Below the pieces are notes generated by a model that saw nothing but the letters and a program-made list of their open reading frames with translations, searched no databases and was not told the origin of the DNA. A DNA stretch of 64,000 nt from Desulfobulbus propionicus (lineage in GTDB: Bacteria; Desulfobacterota; Desulfobulbia; Desulfobulbales; Desulfobulbaceae): assembly GCA_002748755.1 (NCBI GenBank), contig PDTD01000009.1, positions 1-64,000 on the forward strand. Reading direction: 5' to 3'. Both the position numbers and the translations under genes were made by a program. The number at the start of each line of letters is the position of its first letter. Position 1 is the stretch's first letter. Positions 35,400 through 43,512 of this stretch are shown piece after piece.

Positions 35400-36305
35400 A
35401 TGGAACACGTGTACGATATTATCCGAACACCACTCATGGCCTTGGGCGAAGCTGGCACATTGCCGGATTTTTTCCGCTACACCTTTGTGGTCAACGCACT
35501 TTTATGCTCTCTTCTCCTGGGCCCCATCCTCGGCGCGGTCGGGGTTATGGTCGTCACCAAACGCATGGCTTTTTTTTCACAGGCTGTCGGCCAGGCCGCT
35601 CTGACTGGAGTCGCCCTTGGTGTACTTTTGGGCGAGCCGGTGACAGCTCCCTATGCCTCATTATTCGGTTTCTGTATTATCTTTGGTCTGCTGATGAACT
35701 ACACCCGTAACCGTACCAGGATGTCTCCTGACACGGTTATTGGGGTTTTTCTGTCCATCTCACTGGCCGTGGGAGCCAGCGTCCTGCTCTGGGTCACGGG
35801 CAAGGTGAACATGCATGTGCTGGATAACGTGCTCTTCGGCTCTGTCCTGACCGTGAACGACATGGACATGAATATTCTCCTGGTTATTTCCCTGCTCTGC
35901 CTGGTAGTGGGCATGCCATTATTCAACCGTATGCTGCTGGCCAGTTTCAATCCGAGCCTGGCTCACGCCCGGGGAATTGACGCCAAGTTGTACGACTATA
36001 TTTTTGTGATGATGATAACCCTGATTACTGTAGCCTCACTAAAAATCGTCGGGGCGGTCCTGGTGGAAGCCCTGTTCATCATTCCGGCAGCGGCGGCCAG
36101 AAACATCAGCCGCTCCATGAAGGGCTTTTTTGGCTACAGCGTTGCTATTGCGTCCATCAGCTGTGTACTTGGCATCATTCTGCCTATGGAGTTGGAAATC
36201 CCCATCCCTTCAGGTGGGGCAATCGTTCTCGTGGCTACCTTTTTCTTTCTTATCACCATGGCCTGGCGTGCTCTGTCAGGTGCATACAGGGAGGCTGCAC
36301 TGTGA
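35400..36305 (+). CDS. Zinc/manganese-type ABC transporter permease (ZnuB-like)
   Basis: A 301-residue permease with about eight TM helices and the ABC-3 family pattern (MAFFSQAVGQAALTGVALG, and LVEALFIIPAAAARNIS near 224). It starts 3 bp after the ATPase and overlaps the next start by GTGA, so translation is coupled. Confidence 0.92.
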   Translation: MEHVYDIIRTPLMALGEAGTLPDFFRYTFVVNALLCSLLLGPILGAVGVMVVTKRMAFFSQAVGQAALTGVALGVLLGEPVTAPYASLFGFCIIFGLLMNYTRNRTRMSPDTVIGVFLSISLAVGASVLLWVTGKVNMHVLDNVLFGSVLTVNDMDMNILLVISLLCLVVGMPLFNRMLLASFNPSLAHARGIDAKLYDYIFVMMITLITVASLKIVGAVLVEALFIIPAAAARNISRSMKGFFGYSVAIASISCVLGIILPMELEIPIPSGGAIVLVATFFFLITMAWRALSGAYREAAL

Positions 36306-37225
36306 AACATATTTTCTCGTCTCTCATATGCTCAACCCTGCTCATCCTGAGTACAAACGGAGTTGTTGCGGCTGCTGAGAGTGCAAATACAACAACCGTC
36401 CTGGTCTCCCAGGATTTTACGGAAGCCCTGGTCCGGGTACTGACTGCCGATACGGCCTGTGCAGTGGTACGGGCCATCCCTTCTCATTATTCTCCCGGTG
36501 TCCATGCGCATTATCTTAAAAAACACCAGACAACCTTTGCCCCCTTGGCAAGCAAGGCTGATGCCGTAGTATCGATTGCCTCAGCCTGGCCTGCTGACCC
36601 TTTGTATCCATGGGCCAGGAGGGGCAATATCCATATTGTGCATATCGACGCAGTGCATCCCCTGGATGCATCCAGGGCAGGTCTGCCCCTGCTGGAACAG
36701 GCGGGTGCAACGATGGCGCCTCCTGTCTGGACAGCACCAGGTAATGCCGCCAGGATGGCAGATATCACGGCCAGCGATCTGAGCCGTCTCTCCCCAAAGG
36801 ACAGTGAGAGGATCACATCGAACCTGGACGCGTTTAAACGCGCCCTATTCAAGCTGCGCAGCAAATATGAGTCGGCATTCGGGATGCTTGATACCTTTGA
36901 GGTAGTGGCCCTGACCACTGATTATATGTATCTGACCGACGAGTTTGGTATCACCGTTGTCCAGGCCTTTCTCAAACCAGAGATACAGTGGCAGCCAACC
37001 GACCTGGATCTTTTTTCCCGAACCATAGAGGAAAACGATATCAGGGGAGTCGTCAGTGCCTGGGAACCGACTCAGGCCATTGCCGAACGAATAAAAGCCA
37101 AAGGGGCCAAGGTCATCGTGCTCAAACAATTCAAACTCAAGGAGAACATGCAGGCAGCAGAACAGCTAATGCAGTTTTATGAGGCCAACCTGGCAAGATT
37201 ATTGAACGGCCTGTCCAACAGGTAG
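36302..37225 (+). CDS. Second ZnuA-like binding protein of the same ABC operon
   Basis: A 307-residue exported protein starting with GTG at 36302 (MKHIFSSLICSTLLILS; signal peptide to about 24). It has the ZnuA/TroA two-lobe pattern but is divergent: SHYSPGVHAHYLKKH, VHIDAVHPLD, and DYMYLTDEFGITVVQAF replace the usual motifs. Histidine positions are shifted compared with the first binding protein, so its metal or role may differ. The four-base GTGA overlap with the permease supports the start and co-expression. Confidence 0.82.
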   Translation: MKHIFSSLICSTLLILSTNGVVAAAESANTTTVLVSQDFTEALVRVLTADTACAVVRAIPSHYSPGVHAHYLKKHQTTFAPLASKADAVVSIASAWPADPLYPWARRGNIHIVHIDAVHPLDASRAGLPLLEQAGATMAPPVWTAPGNAARMADITASDLSRLSPKDSERITSNLDAFKRALFKLRSKYESAFGMLDTFEVVALTTDYMYLTDEFGITVVQAFLKPEIQWQPTDLDLFSRTIEENDIRGVVSAWEPTQAIAERIKAKGAKVIVLKQFKLKENMQAAEQLMQFYEANLARLLNGLSNR

Positions 37226-37253
37226 CTCATTGGCTTAATATGACCTTTCTTTT

Positions 37254-37473
37254 GGAGCTCACTTTATGAAGATGATGTCTCAGGTGAAAAAAAGAGACGA
37301 GAGACGAATGTGATGCCCTGGGACAGGTTCACTTTTCGACCCGACCTTCACCAAGGGCCGCAGTCCATCTGATACCAGCTCCGGCAGGCTTTTGAGAGTA
37401 TAGAGAGGGTACTGTCATGCCCGGCCAAACACTTTGCTCCTCGCACTGCCTGAGCTGTTGAGCAATCCGGGCT
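37254..37473 (+). repeat. Dispersed 220-bp repeat, diverged
   Basis: Start ctcactttatgaagatgatg, then tgtctcaggtgaaaaaaaga; end gcctgagctgttgagcaatc followed by cgggct. The middle is strongly diverged. It fills the gap after the zinc-type operon. Confidence 0.65.
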
Positions 37474-37491
37474 GGATATGATGTAAAAAAA

Positions 37492-37519
37492 CCGGGTTCC
37501 CAGCTTGCAGGGAACCCGG
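37492..37519 (-). terminator. Rho-independent terminator of the 671-residue repeat protein gene
   Basis: CCGGGTTCCC (37492-37501) pairs perfectly with GGGAACCCGG (37510-37519), followed on the minus strand by TTTTTT. It lies 34 bp beyond the stop codon. Confidence 0.9.
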
Positions 37520-37552
37520 AAATAATCTGCTTGTTGTACGCGATAAGGAGTA

Positions 37553-39568
37553 TCAGCTCCCGCTCTTAACCGCATCCGCCAGGCGATGATCGCCCAGTGT
37601 CTTGCGGACGCTTGCAGAAATGTTAAATTTTTCGCTTTCCGCATCCTGGGCATTGCCCGCTTTCTCATACAGCGACCGCGCCCACGCCTCGTCTGCAAAT
37701 TCCCGATACACGTTTTCTGCGAGGTACTGGAAATCCCGCGCACCCTTAAATTCCTTCTCAAACCTCTGATAGAGGTTTTTCAGTAGTTCCATGTCCTTGC
37801 TCTGATACTTGACCATCTGAAAAAAATGATCGCACATGCTTCGGTCCGTGCAAGTCGTTCGTGCCTTCTCATACAACTCATAGGCCCAGTTACGATCTTC
37901 CAAATCTTCCAGGATCATGCCAGCAAGGGTCAGATAACAGTACTGATCGTGGCAATAGGTCTGGGCGGTCTGCAACAAGGAGCGAGTAAAATCGGTATCA
38001 TTGAGAATGGTCTTAACCGCGTTGCCAAGCTTCATATAATCTGATGCGAACTCGCATTCATTGGCAAGTTTTTTGAAAACCTTCCCCACCGCTTCGCTGT
38101 CCTGCAGATTCTTCATCATAGCCGCAGCGATATTCTTCCGGGCCCTGAAGTCTGTGGTTTCTGCCAGCAGCCCCTCATAAATACGGCGGGCCCAATCCTT
38201 GTCGTCCAGATCTTCAGCAACACAATCAGCAAGATCCATGTATTCTATAAAAATGGAGGCCTGTTTTTCAGCGTTGGTAAAGAGCTTACGTGCATAGGGA
38301 TGGTCCCCGGTTGTCTCCATAACCTCATGGCCGAGTTTTCTGAGGATTACCCCGCTGATCGCCCCCTGCTCACGCTTGATAAAATCCTCGTATTCAGCAG
38401 CGAATTGCGCACGTTTTTCCTTTTGCAGGGTAATATCGTCCTTCCATTTCTTGCTGGCCCCGTACTTGAGGATCGCCTCAGATACCTTGTCAAACTCTGC
38501 ATTGGTTTTAACTGCATTCTCGGCATCAAGCAGAACCTGATTAGCTTTTTCGATGTCTTCAATTTCCTCGGCAAGCTTTTCCGCCACCCCTACAAGTTTT
38601 GGCGCATCGCTCTCAGCCGCTGCAGCCTTTAGGTATGTCTCGCCTGCAAACTCTTTGTCCCCTGTATCACTGATAACCGAATCGCCAAGCTTCATCAGAT
38701 CAGCATAGCTCTCATAGTTATCGGCGGCCTTGCGGTAGACATTCAGCACCATCTCCTTGTCGGCCAGGGATTCATTGATCATGGCGGCCAGTTTGACCAG
38801 ATCAGCGCCGCTGTCCAGCATTCCCTCTGCCTTGTTGAACAGGTCAGTCCCGTACTCTTTGTCGTCAAGTCCGGTAATCACAGCCTTGGCCAAGCTCCCC
38901 ATATCAAGCCCGGTGGTGACTTTTTCTTCCGCAGCAGCATAGAGGGTTTTGCCCACATCCGATCCTGGGAAAAGCTCCCCGGCAGTCCCTGCCAACAAAG
39001 AAAAATCTTCACCTGTCTTGCAGTGATCCAGACCTGAGAGTAAAATTTCCTTGGCCTGCTCTTCTTGACCAAAATCCACCTTCAGGCCTTTGGCCAACTC
39101 TGCAAAATCCGCCGGTGTGCTGCAACTTTCCCGGCCTTTTGCCCCAATCTCTGCAGCAAGCTCCTTGTCGCCAAGAGATTCGTTAATTTTTTGCGACAGC
39201 AGCAGAAAATCAGCAGCTTTCTTCGCTTTTTCCGCCGCGCCCATGAACATTTCCCTGGCACCATCTACCTGGCCGCCCTCTGCGGCAGAGACAGCCAGCT
39301 CAATCATTTCCCCGGCATCCCGGCAGGCGCCTTTGGCCTGTTCAAAATATTCAGCAGCCTTTTCATCATCGCCGAGGATCACCCGGGCACCGGTCATGAG
39401 AGAAAGGAAATCCGCAGCCGTAGCAGCCCAGTCGGCCCCTTCCTCAAACAGCTCAAGTGCCCAGTCTTTATCGTCTAAATCGTTAAACGCACCAAGTGCG
39501 ACGGCTACATAGTCAGGCGTTTCCTGACACTCATCATATTGATCTTCAAGCTCTTCACGCGTTGCCAT
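37553..39568 (-). CDS. Large alpha-solenoid repeat protein, function unknown
   Basis: A 671-residue, acidic, entirely helical protein made of about 19 degenerate units of about 34 residues, each with a pattern like LxDKxWAxELYEKA followed by a helix such as DFLxLAxxI. The unit length and pattern suggest TPR/Sel1-like helical pairs, normally protein-binding scaffolds. No signal peptide or TM helix, so cytoplasmic. AAGGAAGGG precedes the ATG. It is monocistronic with its own strong terminator. Partner unknown. Confidence 0.8.
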   Translation of the reverse strand: MATREELEDQYDECQETPDYVAVALGAFNDLDDKDWALELFEEGADWAATAADFLSLMTGARVILGDDEKAAEYFEQAKGACRDAGEMIELAVSAAEGGQVDGAREMFMGAAEKAKKAADFLLLSQKINESLGDKELAAEIGAKGRESCSTPADFAELAKGLKVDFGQEEQAKEILLSGLDHCKTGEDFSLLAGTAGELFPGSDVGKTLYAAAEEKVTTGLDMGSLAKAVITGLDDKEYGTDLFNKAEGMLDSGADLVKLAAMINESLADKEMVLNVYRKAADNYESYADLMKLGDSVISDTGDKEFAGETYLKAAAAESDAPKLVGVAEKLAEEIEDIEKANQVLLDAENAVKTNAEFDKVSEAILKYGASKKWKDDITLQKEKRAQFAAEYEDFIKREQGAISGVILRKLGHEVMETTGDHPYARKLFTNAEKQASIFIEYMDLADCVAEDLDDKDWARRIYEGLLAETTDFRARKNIAAAMMKNLQDSEAVGKVFKKLANECEFASDYMKLGNAVKTILNDTDFTRSLLQTAQTYCHDQYCYLTLAGMILEDLEDRNWAYELYEKARTTCTDRSMCDHFFQMVKYQSKDMELLKNLYQRFEKEFKGARDFQYLAENVYREFADEAWARSLYEKAGNAQDAESEKFNISASVRKTLGDHRLADAVKSGS

Positions 39569-39761
39569 AGTCCCTTCCTTGTTGAGATTGATCAGTACCG
39601 CTTATCAGCGGATGAATATGGATTATTCATTGCAGTCGCCAAGACCGCGCATGAGCAACTGCTTACAGAGTGAGCACCCTCTCATACCCGAATTTGGAGC
39701 AGACCGGCCACTACAACCTTTGGTCATTTGTTTATCAATCCGCATACCTTCAATGGTTCTC

Positions 39762-39984
39762 ACCCAGATTTCTCGTGAACCTTTTGTCTGATTTGCGAAG
39801 AAAGACATACAAACAAGTGGATTTGATGTCCATGACACGGTCTCACATTTCGACAAAAAATGCACCCAAGATCAGTACAGAAGGTATCATCTCCAGCAGT
39901 ATTTTGGTCACACATATACCAAAAGACATTGAGGTGCCAAACTACCGAACCTGGCATCACCTGAGCTGATGAGAGATCCGGGCG
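39762..39984 (+). repeat. Dispersed 220-bp repeat, complete
   Basis: Ends: acccagatttctcgtgaacc and gctgatgagagatccgggcg. The middle carries cgacaaaaaatgcacccaag and agtattttggtcacacatat. Confidence 0.85.
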
Positions 39985-40324
39985 AAAAACTCTGGAGTAT
40001 CAGCGGCCTTTGAGGGTGTACGAAATAATCCCACTGCCCATGTTGTATCTTGCCGACACACCAATACCTTGCATGAATACCCATTGAAAACGGGTACAGA
40101 TACAGGGAATTCACGTATCAATATCATTTCCACTGCCTGTGGTCCAGAAAAAAGTACAGAGACAACGCATGTCTTCATGGCTGAAGAACTGGCATGCGGA
40201 CAAAGGCCTACACAGCATGCATGCGTGAAAAACGATGGGGAAGAAACGAATTTTTGTCAGCTCTGAGCATTCTGCTTCTTCGGCTTGTCGGCAGCCTGGT
40301 CAGCAGATACAAATGGATAGACCT

Positions 40325-40553
40325 AAGCCGTATTTCTCATGAACATTGCGTCTCATTTGAGAAAAAAAAGACAAAAACAGATGGATGTGATGCCCGTGAA
40401 CAGATTCAAATGTCGACAAAATGTTCACCAAAAGCTCAGCCCTGGCGACACCTCCTTCGGCAGTATTTTGGCAACACGTATACTACCCCAAGTAACATAT
40501 GGCACCAAAAACTCCCAAAGCTGGAACTGCCTGAGCTGATACCAAATCCGGGA
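40325..40553 (+). repeat. Dispersed 220-bp repeat, complete, near consensus
   Basis: Ends: aagccgtatttctcatgaac and ctgataccaaatccgggac. It keeps gtctcatttgagaaaaaaaa, gtcgacaaaatgttcacc and ggcagtattttggcaacacg. Confidence 0.88.
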
Positions 40554-40597
40554 CAAGCGAGGAATTGGTTATGATACAGAAAAGAACACGTTATAAA

Positions 40598-40627
40598 CGG
40601 CTTCCATACCCCTGTATGGAAGCCGTC
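40598..40627 (-). terminator. Terminator of the DUF134/DUF5320 genes
   Basis: ACGGCTTCCATAC (40598-40610) pairs perfectly with GTATGGAAGCCGT (40615-40627). On the minus strand a short TTTAT follows. It lies 140 bp beyond the DUF5320-like stop. Confidence 0.6.
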
Positions 40628-40767
40628 TCTGCTCACTGCATCCCTAACTGAAGCAGGGCTTACTGACATGACCGATGTTTATACGGCCCTGCTGCTTCAC
40701 TTTGCCCTGCTCACGTAGACCGTGTCGAACGGCCTACAGGGACTTATCTCCGCTTGCAAGTCTTATA

Positions 40768-41007
40768 TTACTCCGCCTGAGAGACGGGGACAGGGGTGGG
40801 TACATTTCCCATGCCCATGCTTCGGCCTCGGCCCCGGCCCAGACCTCGGCCTCGACCTCCCAAACATCTGCGCCCGCCCTGGCCACGGCCATACCCTGCC
40901 ATACTGTCTTGCGCCTGAGCAGTTGAACCTTTAGGGGCGCATCGCCCCATGGCCCTTCCAGTCATTGCTCCCTGCCCTTTTGGTCCTGATCTGTCAAATC
41001 CCGGCAT
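40768..41007 (-). CDS. Small Gly/Arg-rich DUF5320-like protein
   Basis: A 79-residue protein with the characteristic start MPGFDRSGPKGQGAMTGRAMG and a GRGRGLGRGRGRSMGMG tail. DUF5320-type proteins are found beside NifX/NifB-domain and DUF134 genes in anaerobes; no activity is known. Here the DUF134 gene lies just upstream on the same strand. Confidence 0.75.
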   Translation of the reverse strand: MPGFDRSGPKGQGAMTGRAMGRCAPKGSTAQAQDSMAGYGRGQGGRRCLGGRGRGLGRGRGRSMGMGNVPTPVPVSQAE

Positions 41008-41086
41008 AATATCACCTCACTTATTGTTTTCATAGTATTCATTGTTTGTTCTGTTCAAACAACCTGCCATGGTATTCTTTGGTTTG

Positions 41087-41311
41087 TCAGCCAATTCTCT
41101 CAGGCTGCACTCCACTTATTTTGCCATTTCTGCCCTTGCCATAGCCGCGACCTCTACCGGTCCCGATTCCCAGGCCTTGTCTCATCTCTTGATTTTGCGC
41201 CTGGATACCCACTGCTCTATAACCTTTACCGGCTGGTTGCGGTCTCTCACCACCTATTCGCAAGCTGCATTGCAGTCTGCCTTTGTTCTGTTGCCTGTTT
41301 TTTGGTCTCAT
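41087..41311 (-). CDS. Possible small basic Gly-rich protein
   Basis: A 74-residue frame between the DUF134 and DUF5320-like genes, on the same strand, with a QGLGIGTGRGRGYGKGRNGK segment like DUF5320 proteins. The N-terminal half is unlike the family, and no strong ribosome binding site is seen. It may be a small paralogue or a decayed copy. Confidence 0.4.
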   Translation of the reverse strand: MRPKNRQQNKGRLQCSLRIGGERPQPAGKGYRAVGIQAQNQEMRQGLGIGTGRGRGYGKGRNGKISGVQPERIG

Positions 41312-41335
41312 GGAACCACCTCAAAATATTTTGCA

Positions 41336-41707
41336 TTAAAATTTCTTGTTACCATCACCACCCTGACGTCGGCAACTCCCACCGCCGCCAGGGCCACGAT
41401 GCCGTCGTTGTTTTCCTGGGCCTCGGTATTCAAAATGCCCGCCCCCTATGCGTAATTCTTTTCCTGTTACCAAAGCCTTGGCCACCGCAGACCGCGCGCT
41501 GGATAACAACCGGCCATATGTATGCCTCGATACGCCCATTCTGCTCGCTGCGGTTTCCTGGTCCAGCCCTTCATAGTCACTTAGCCGTATGGTCTCAAAC
41601 TCCTCCACGGTGAGGCAGACATATCCTGCCCAAGCCACGTCACGTGGTACAAAAGATTCTATACCCGGGTAGGCTGTCACAAATCGTGTTTTACGGGGTC
41701 TTGGCAT
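41336..41707 (-). CDS. DUF134-family helix-turn-helix protein
   Basis: A 123-residue predicted DNA-binding protein: MPRPRKTRFV start, then VEEFETIRLSDYEGLDQETA, MGVSRHTYGRLLSSARSAVA helix-turn-helix, and LVTGKELRIGGGHF, all typical of DUF134. The tail is Gly/Arg rich (RHRGPGGGGSCRRQGGDG). It probably autoregulates and controls the small genes downstream, since palindromes and direct repeats lie just upstream of its start. Confidence 0.88.
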   Translation of the reverse strand: MPRPRKTRFVTAYPGIESFVPRDVAWAGYVCLTVEEFETIRLSDYEGLDQETAASRMGVSRHTYGRLLSSARSAVAKALVTGKELRIGGGHFEYRGPGKQRRHRGPGGGGSCRRQGGDGNKKF

Positions 41708-41727
41708 TTTTTCCTCTCAAAAAGTTT

Positions 41728-41801
41728 ATATGATCATATGAGCAAAATATAAACAACTCAACCCAGGAGTCAAGCAACAAAACGCTCAAACGAGCAAAAT
41801 A
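41728..41801. promoter_or_regulatory. Candidate operator of the DUF134 gene
   Basis: A perfect 12-bp palindrome ATATGATCATAT (41728-41739) is followed by the direct repeat GAGCAAAATA at 41740-41749 and 41792-41801. Position 20-95 bp upstream of the DUF134 start suits an operator/promoter. Confidence 0.45.
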
Positions 41802-41909
41802 AAAGTGGACATTTTGAGTGCGCCGTATTGGCCATCAAATGAAACTCTTGAAAAGAGGAAAGGTTTGTTGACCTGCCGTCTACTTAGGTGAACAGGGTGC
41901 CAGAAAGGT

Positions 41910-42129
41910 AGCCCGGATTTCTCATGAACATTTTATTTTGTGTGAGAAAAAAACAAAAGCAGGTGTATGTTTTCGTAATCCAGCGCAAAAGTCGACAAAG
42001 TTGACACCATCGCTCATCCCAGGCGGCACCATCTTCGGCTGTATTCTGGCAACACATACACCCCAAATAACATGTGGCACCTAAAATTCCTGAACCTGGA
42101 ACCGCCTGAGCTGATAAGAGATCTGGGCT
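41910..42129 (+). repeat. Dispersed 220-bp repeat, complete
   Basis: Ends agcccggatttctcatgaac and ctgataagagatctgggct. It lies 20 bp before the end of the DUF4198-like gene on the minus strand. Confidence 0.88.
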
Positions 42130-42148
42130 CACCTGTTACGGGTTGCCA

Positions 42149-43051
42149 TCAGGAACTGGGCGATCTGGGACGTCGGCGCTCATTGCGCACCTCAAAGCTC
42201 AGGGTGGTGGTCCGTTTTTCGGTTCGGTATCGATCTCTTTTGTCCAAGGGAGCCGCCTTTTTGGTAAAAAAGCGGACATACCATCTGCCAGGATGATCGA
42301 TAGGCACCACAAATTTTCCGCCTTCCACGGTTGTTTTCTGTACGTACATATCCTCAGCCTCTGTGGAATAGCCATTATAGGTCGCATCCCACACACCTGT
42401 ACCTTGGTAGGGTTCTCCATTGGTGTAAATCTGGACAGTCAGTTGGCTTCCCACCTTGAGCAAAAGGGGATTATGTAATGGTACAATCTCCAAAGGCAGA
42501 CCAACCTGGGAGGGAAAGGGGGTGGATGACGTACCACAGGTCACATAGGTCTTGGTCCACTGGCTTGATCGCATACTGGATTGCACACGTTCGGCGGTAT
42601 CAAGGAAAGCGGACAAAGGCTGCAGCGTATGACGTATCTTGCCTTTTTTATCCGTATAGATAGCATAGTAGCCTGGCGTGGTTTCTGCCGTCAGCGTCCA
42701 GGTTCCTTCAACGTCATAATGGATCAGGTACGAATGAAGGGTCTGTTCATCCCGCAGAGCCAATCGTTTTGTTTTCCCTTCTGGAGAGCGAACCTTGACC
42801 CAGGCCAATTTGTTTCTTCGAACAGCACCATCCACCGGAAAATGATGCCCATAGCAGAAAAACAGGGGTGTGGATGCACCTGGTCGCACCGTATACCGGC
42901 TGGACTGTATAAAAAGAGAGTGGGCCCAGCTTTCCGTGAAAAAAAAAGCCAACTCAATTATCCCGGCCAGGGAGAGGATAATCAGCAGGTTGGCGGATCC
43001 GGCAAACAGTCTTCTTATCCTTTTCGACCTCCCAACCCCTTGAAATTTCAT
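42149..43051 (-). CDS. DUF4198-like exported protein
   Basis: A 300-residue protein with an N-terminal signal/anchor (about 10-45 after basic residues, LLIILSLAGIIELAFFFTE) and a beta-rich body. Features resemble the DUF4198/NikK group: early His in SWAHSLFIQSSRYTVRPG, and later VGSQLTVQIYTNGEPYQGTG and DHPGRWYVRFFTKK. Such periplasmic proteins accompany Ni, Co or other metal uptake. GAGGAGAG supports start 43051; the frame continues to 43171. It is the gene nearest to the P1B-ATPase cluster and shares strand with it. Confidence 0.75.
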   Translation of the reverse strand: MKFQGVGRSKRIRRLFAGSANLLIILSLAGIIELAFFFTESWAHSLFIQSSRYTVRPGASTPLFFCYGHHFPVDGAVRRNKLAWVKVRSPEGKTKRLALRDEQTLHSYLIHYDVEGTWTLTAETTPGYYAIYTDKKGKIRHTLQPLSAFLDTAERVQSSMRSSQWTKTYVTCGTSSTPFPSQVGLPLEIVPLHNPLLLKVGSQLTVQIYTNGEPYQGTGVWDATYNGYSTEAEDMYVQKTTVEGGKFVVPIDHPGRWYVRFFTKKAAPLDKRDRYRTEKRTTTLSFEVRNERRRPRSPSS

Positions 43052-43150
43052 GATATCTCTCCTCCTATCAGACTTATTATCAGTCCAAACAACTGGGTAC
43101 GAACATAATCCTGCTCGGTTTCGGGACAGGTTGTTACTCCAGATTGCTCG

Positions 43151-43375
43151 AGCCCTATTTCTGAGGACCATTTTTTCTCATTTAAGAAAAAAAAGACAAA
43201 AACAAGAGTATGTGATATTCGTGAACAGGCTCAAAGAGCGAACAGATATTCACCAAAGATCAGCCCCAACGGCACCATCTTCGGCAGTATTTTGGCAACA
43301 CATAAACCCCAGGTATAAGGAGCCGCCAAGAGCTACCGAATCTGACACCACCTGAGCTGATGAGAAATTCAGGCT
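43151..43375 (+). repeat. Dispersed 220-bp repeat, complete
   Basis: Ends agccctatttctgaggacca and gctgatgagaaattcaggct, with core caccatcttcggcagtattt and ggcaacacataaaccccagg. Confidence 0.87.
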
Positions 43376-43512
43376 GGCCCCTTTTTGACCAAACCCGGCC
43401 TCTTCATTGGTCATAACAGCCTTGTATCTCGGACACAAACAGATCCCGTCAAAAGTCATAAAGGATGCGAAGGTATCCCTTCTCAACACCTGGTTGAGGC
43501 ACATACAATCAA

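Larger units (their letters stand above)
39569..40767. other. Intergenic region with two repeat copies and a terminator
   Basis: No gene recognised. It contains two full copies of the dispersed repeat (39762-39984, 40325-40553) and a hairpin terminator (40598-40627). The 340 bp between the repeat copies show no recognisable coding sequence. Confidence 0.5.
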
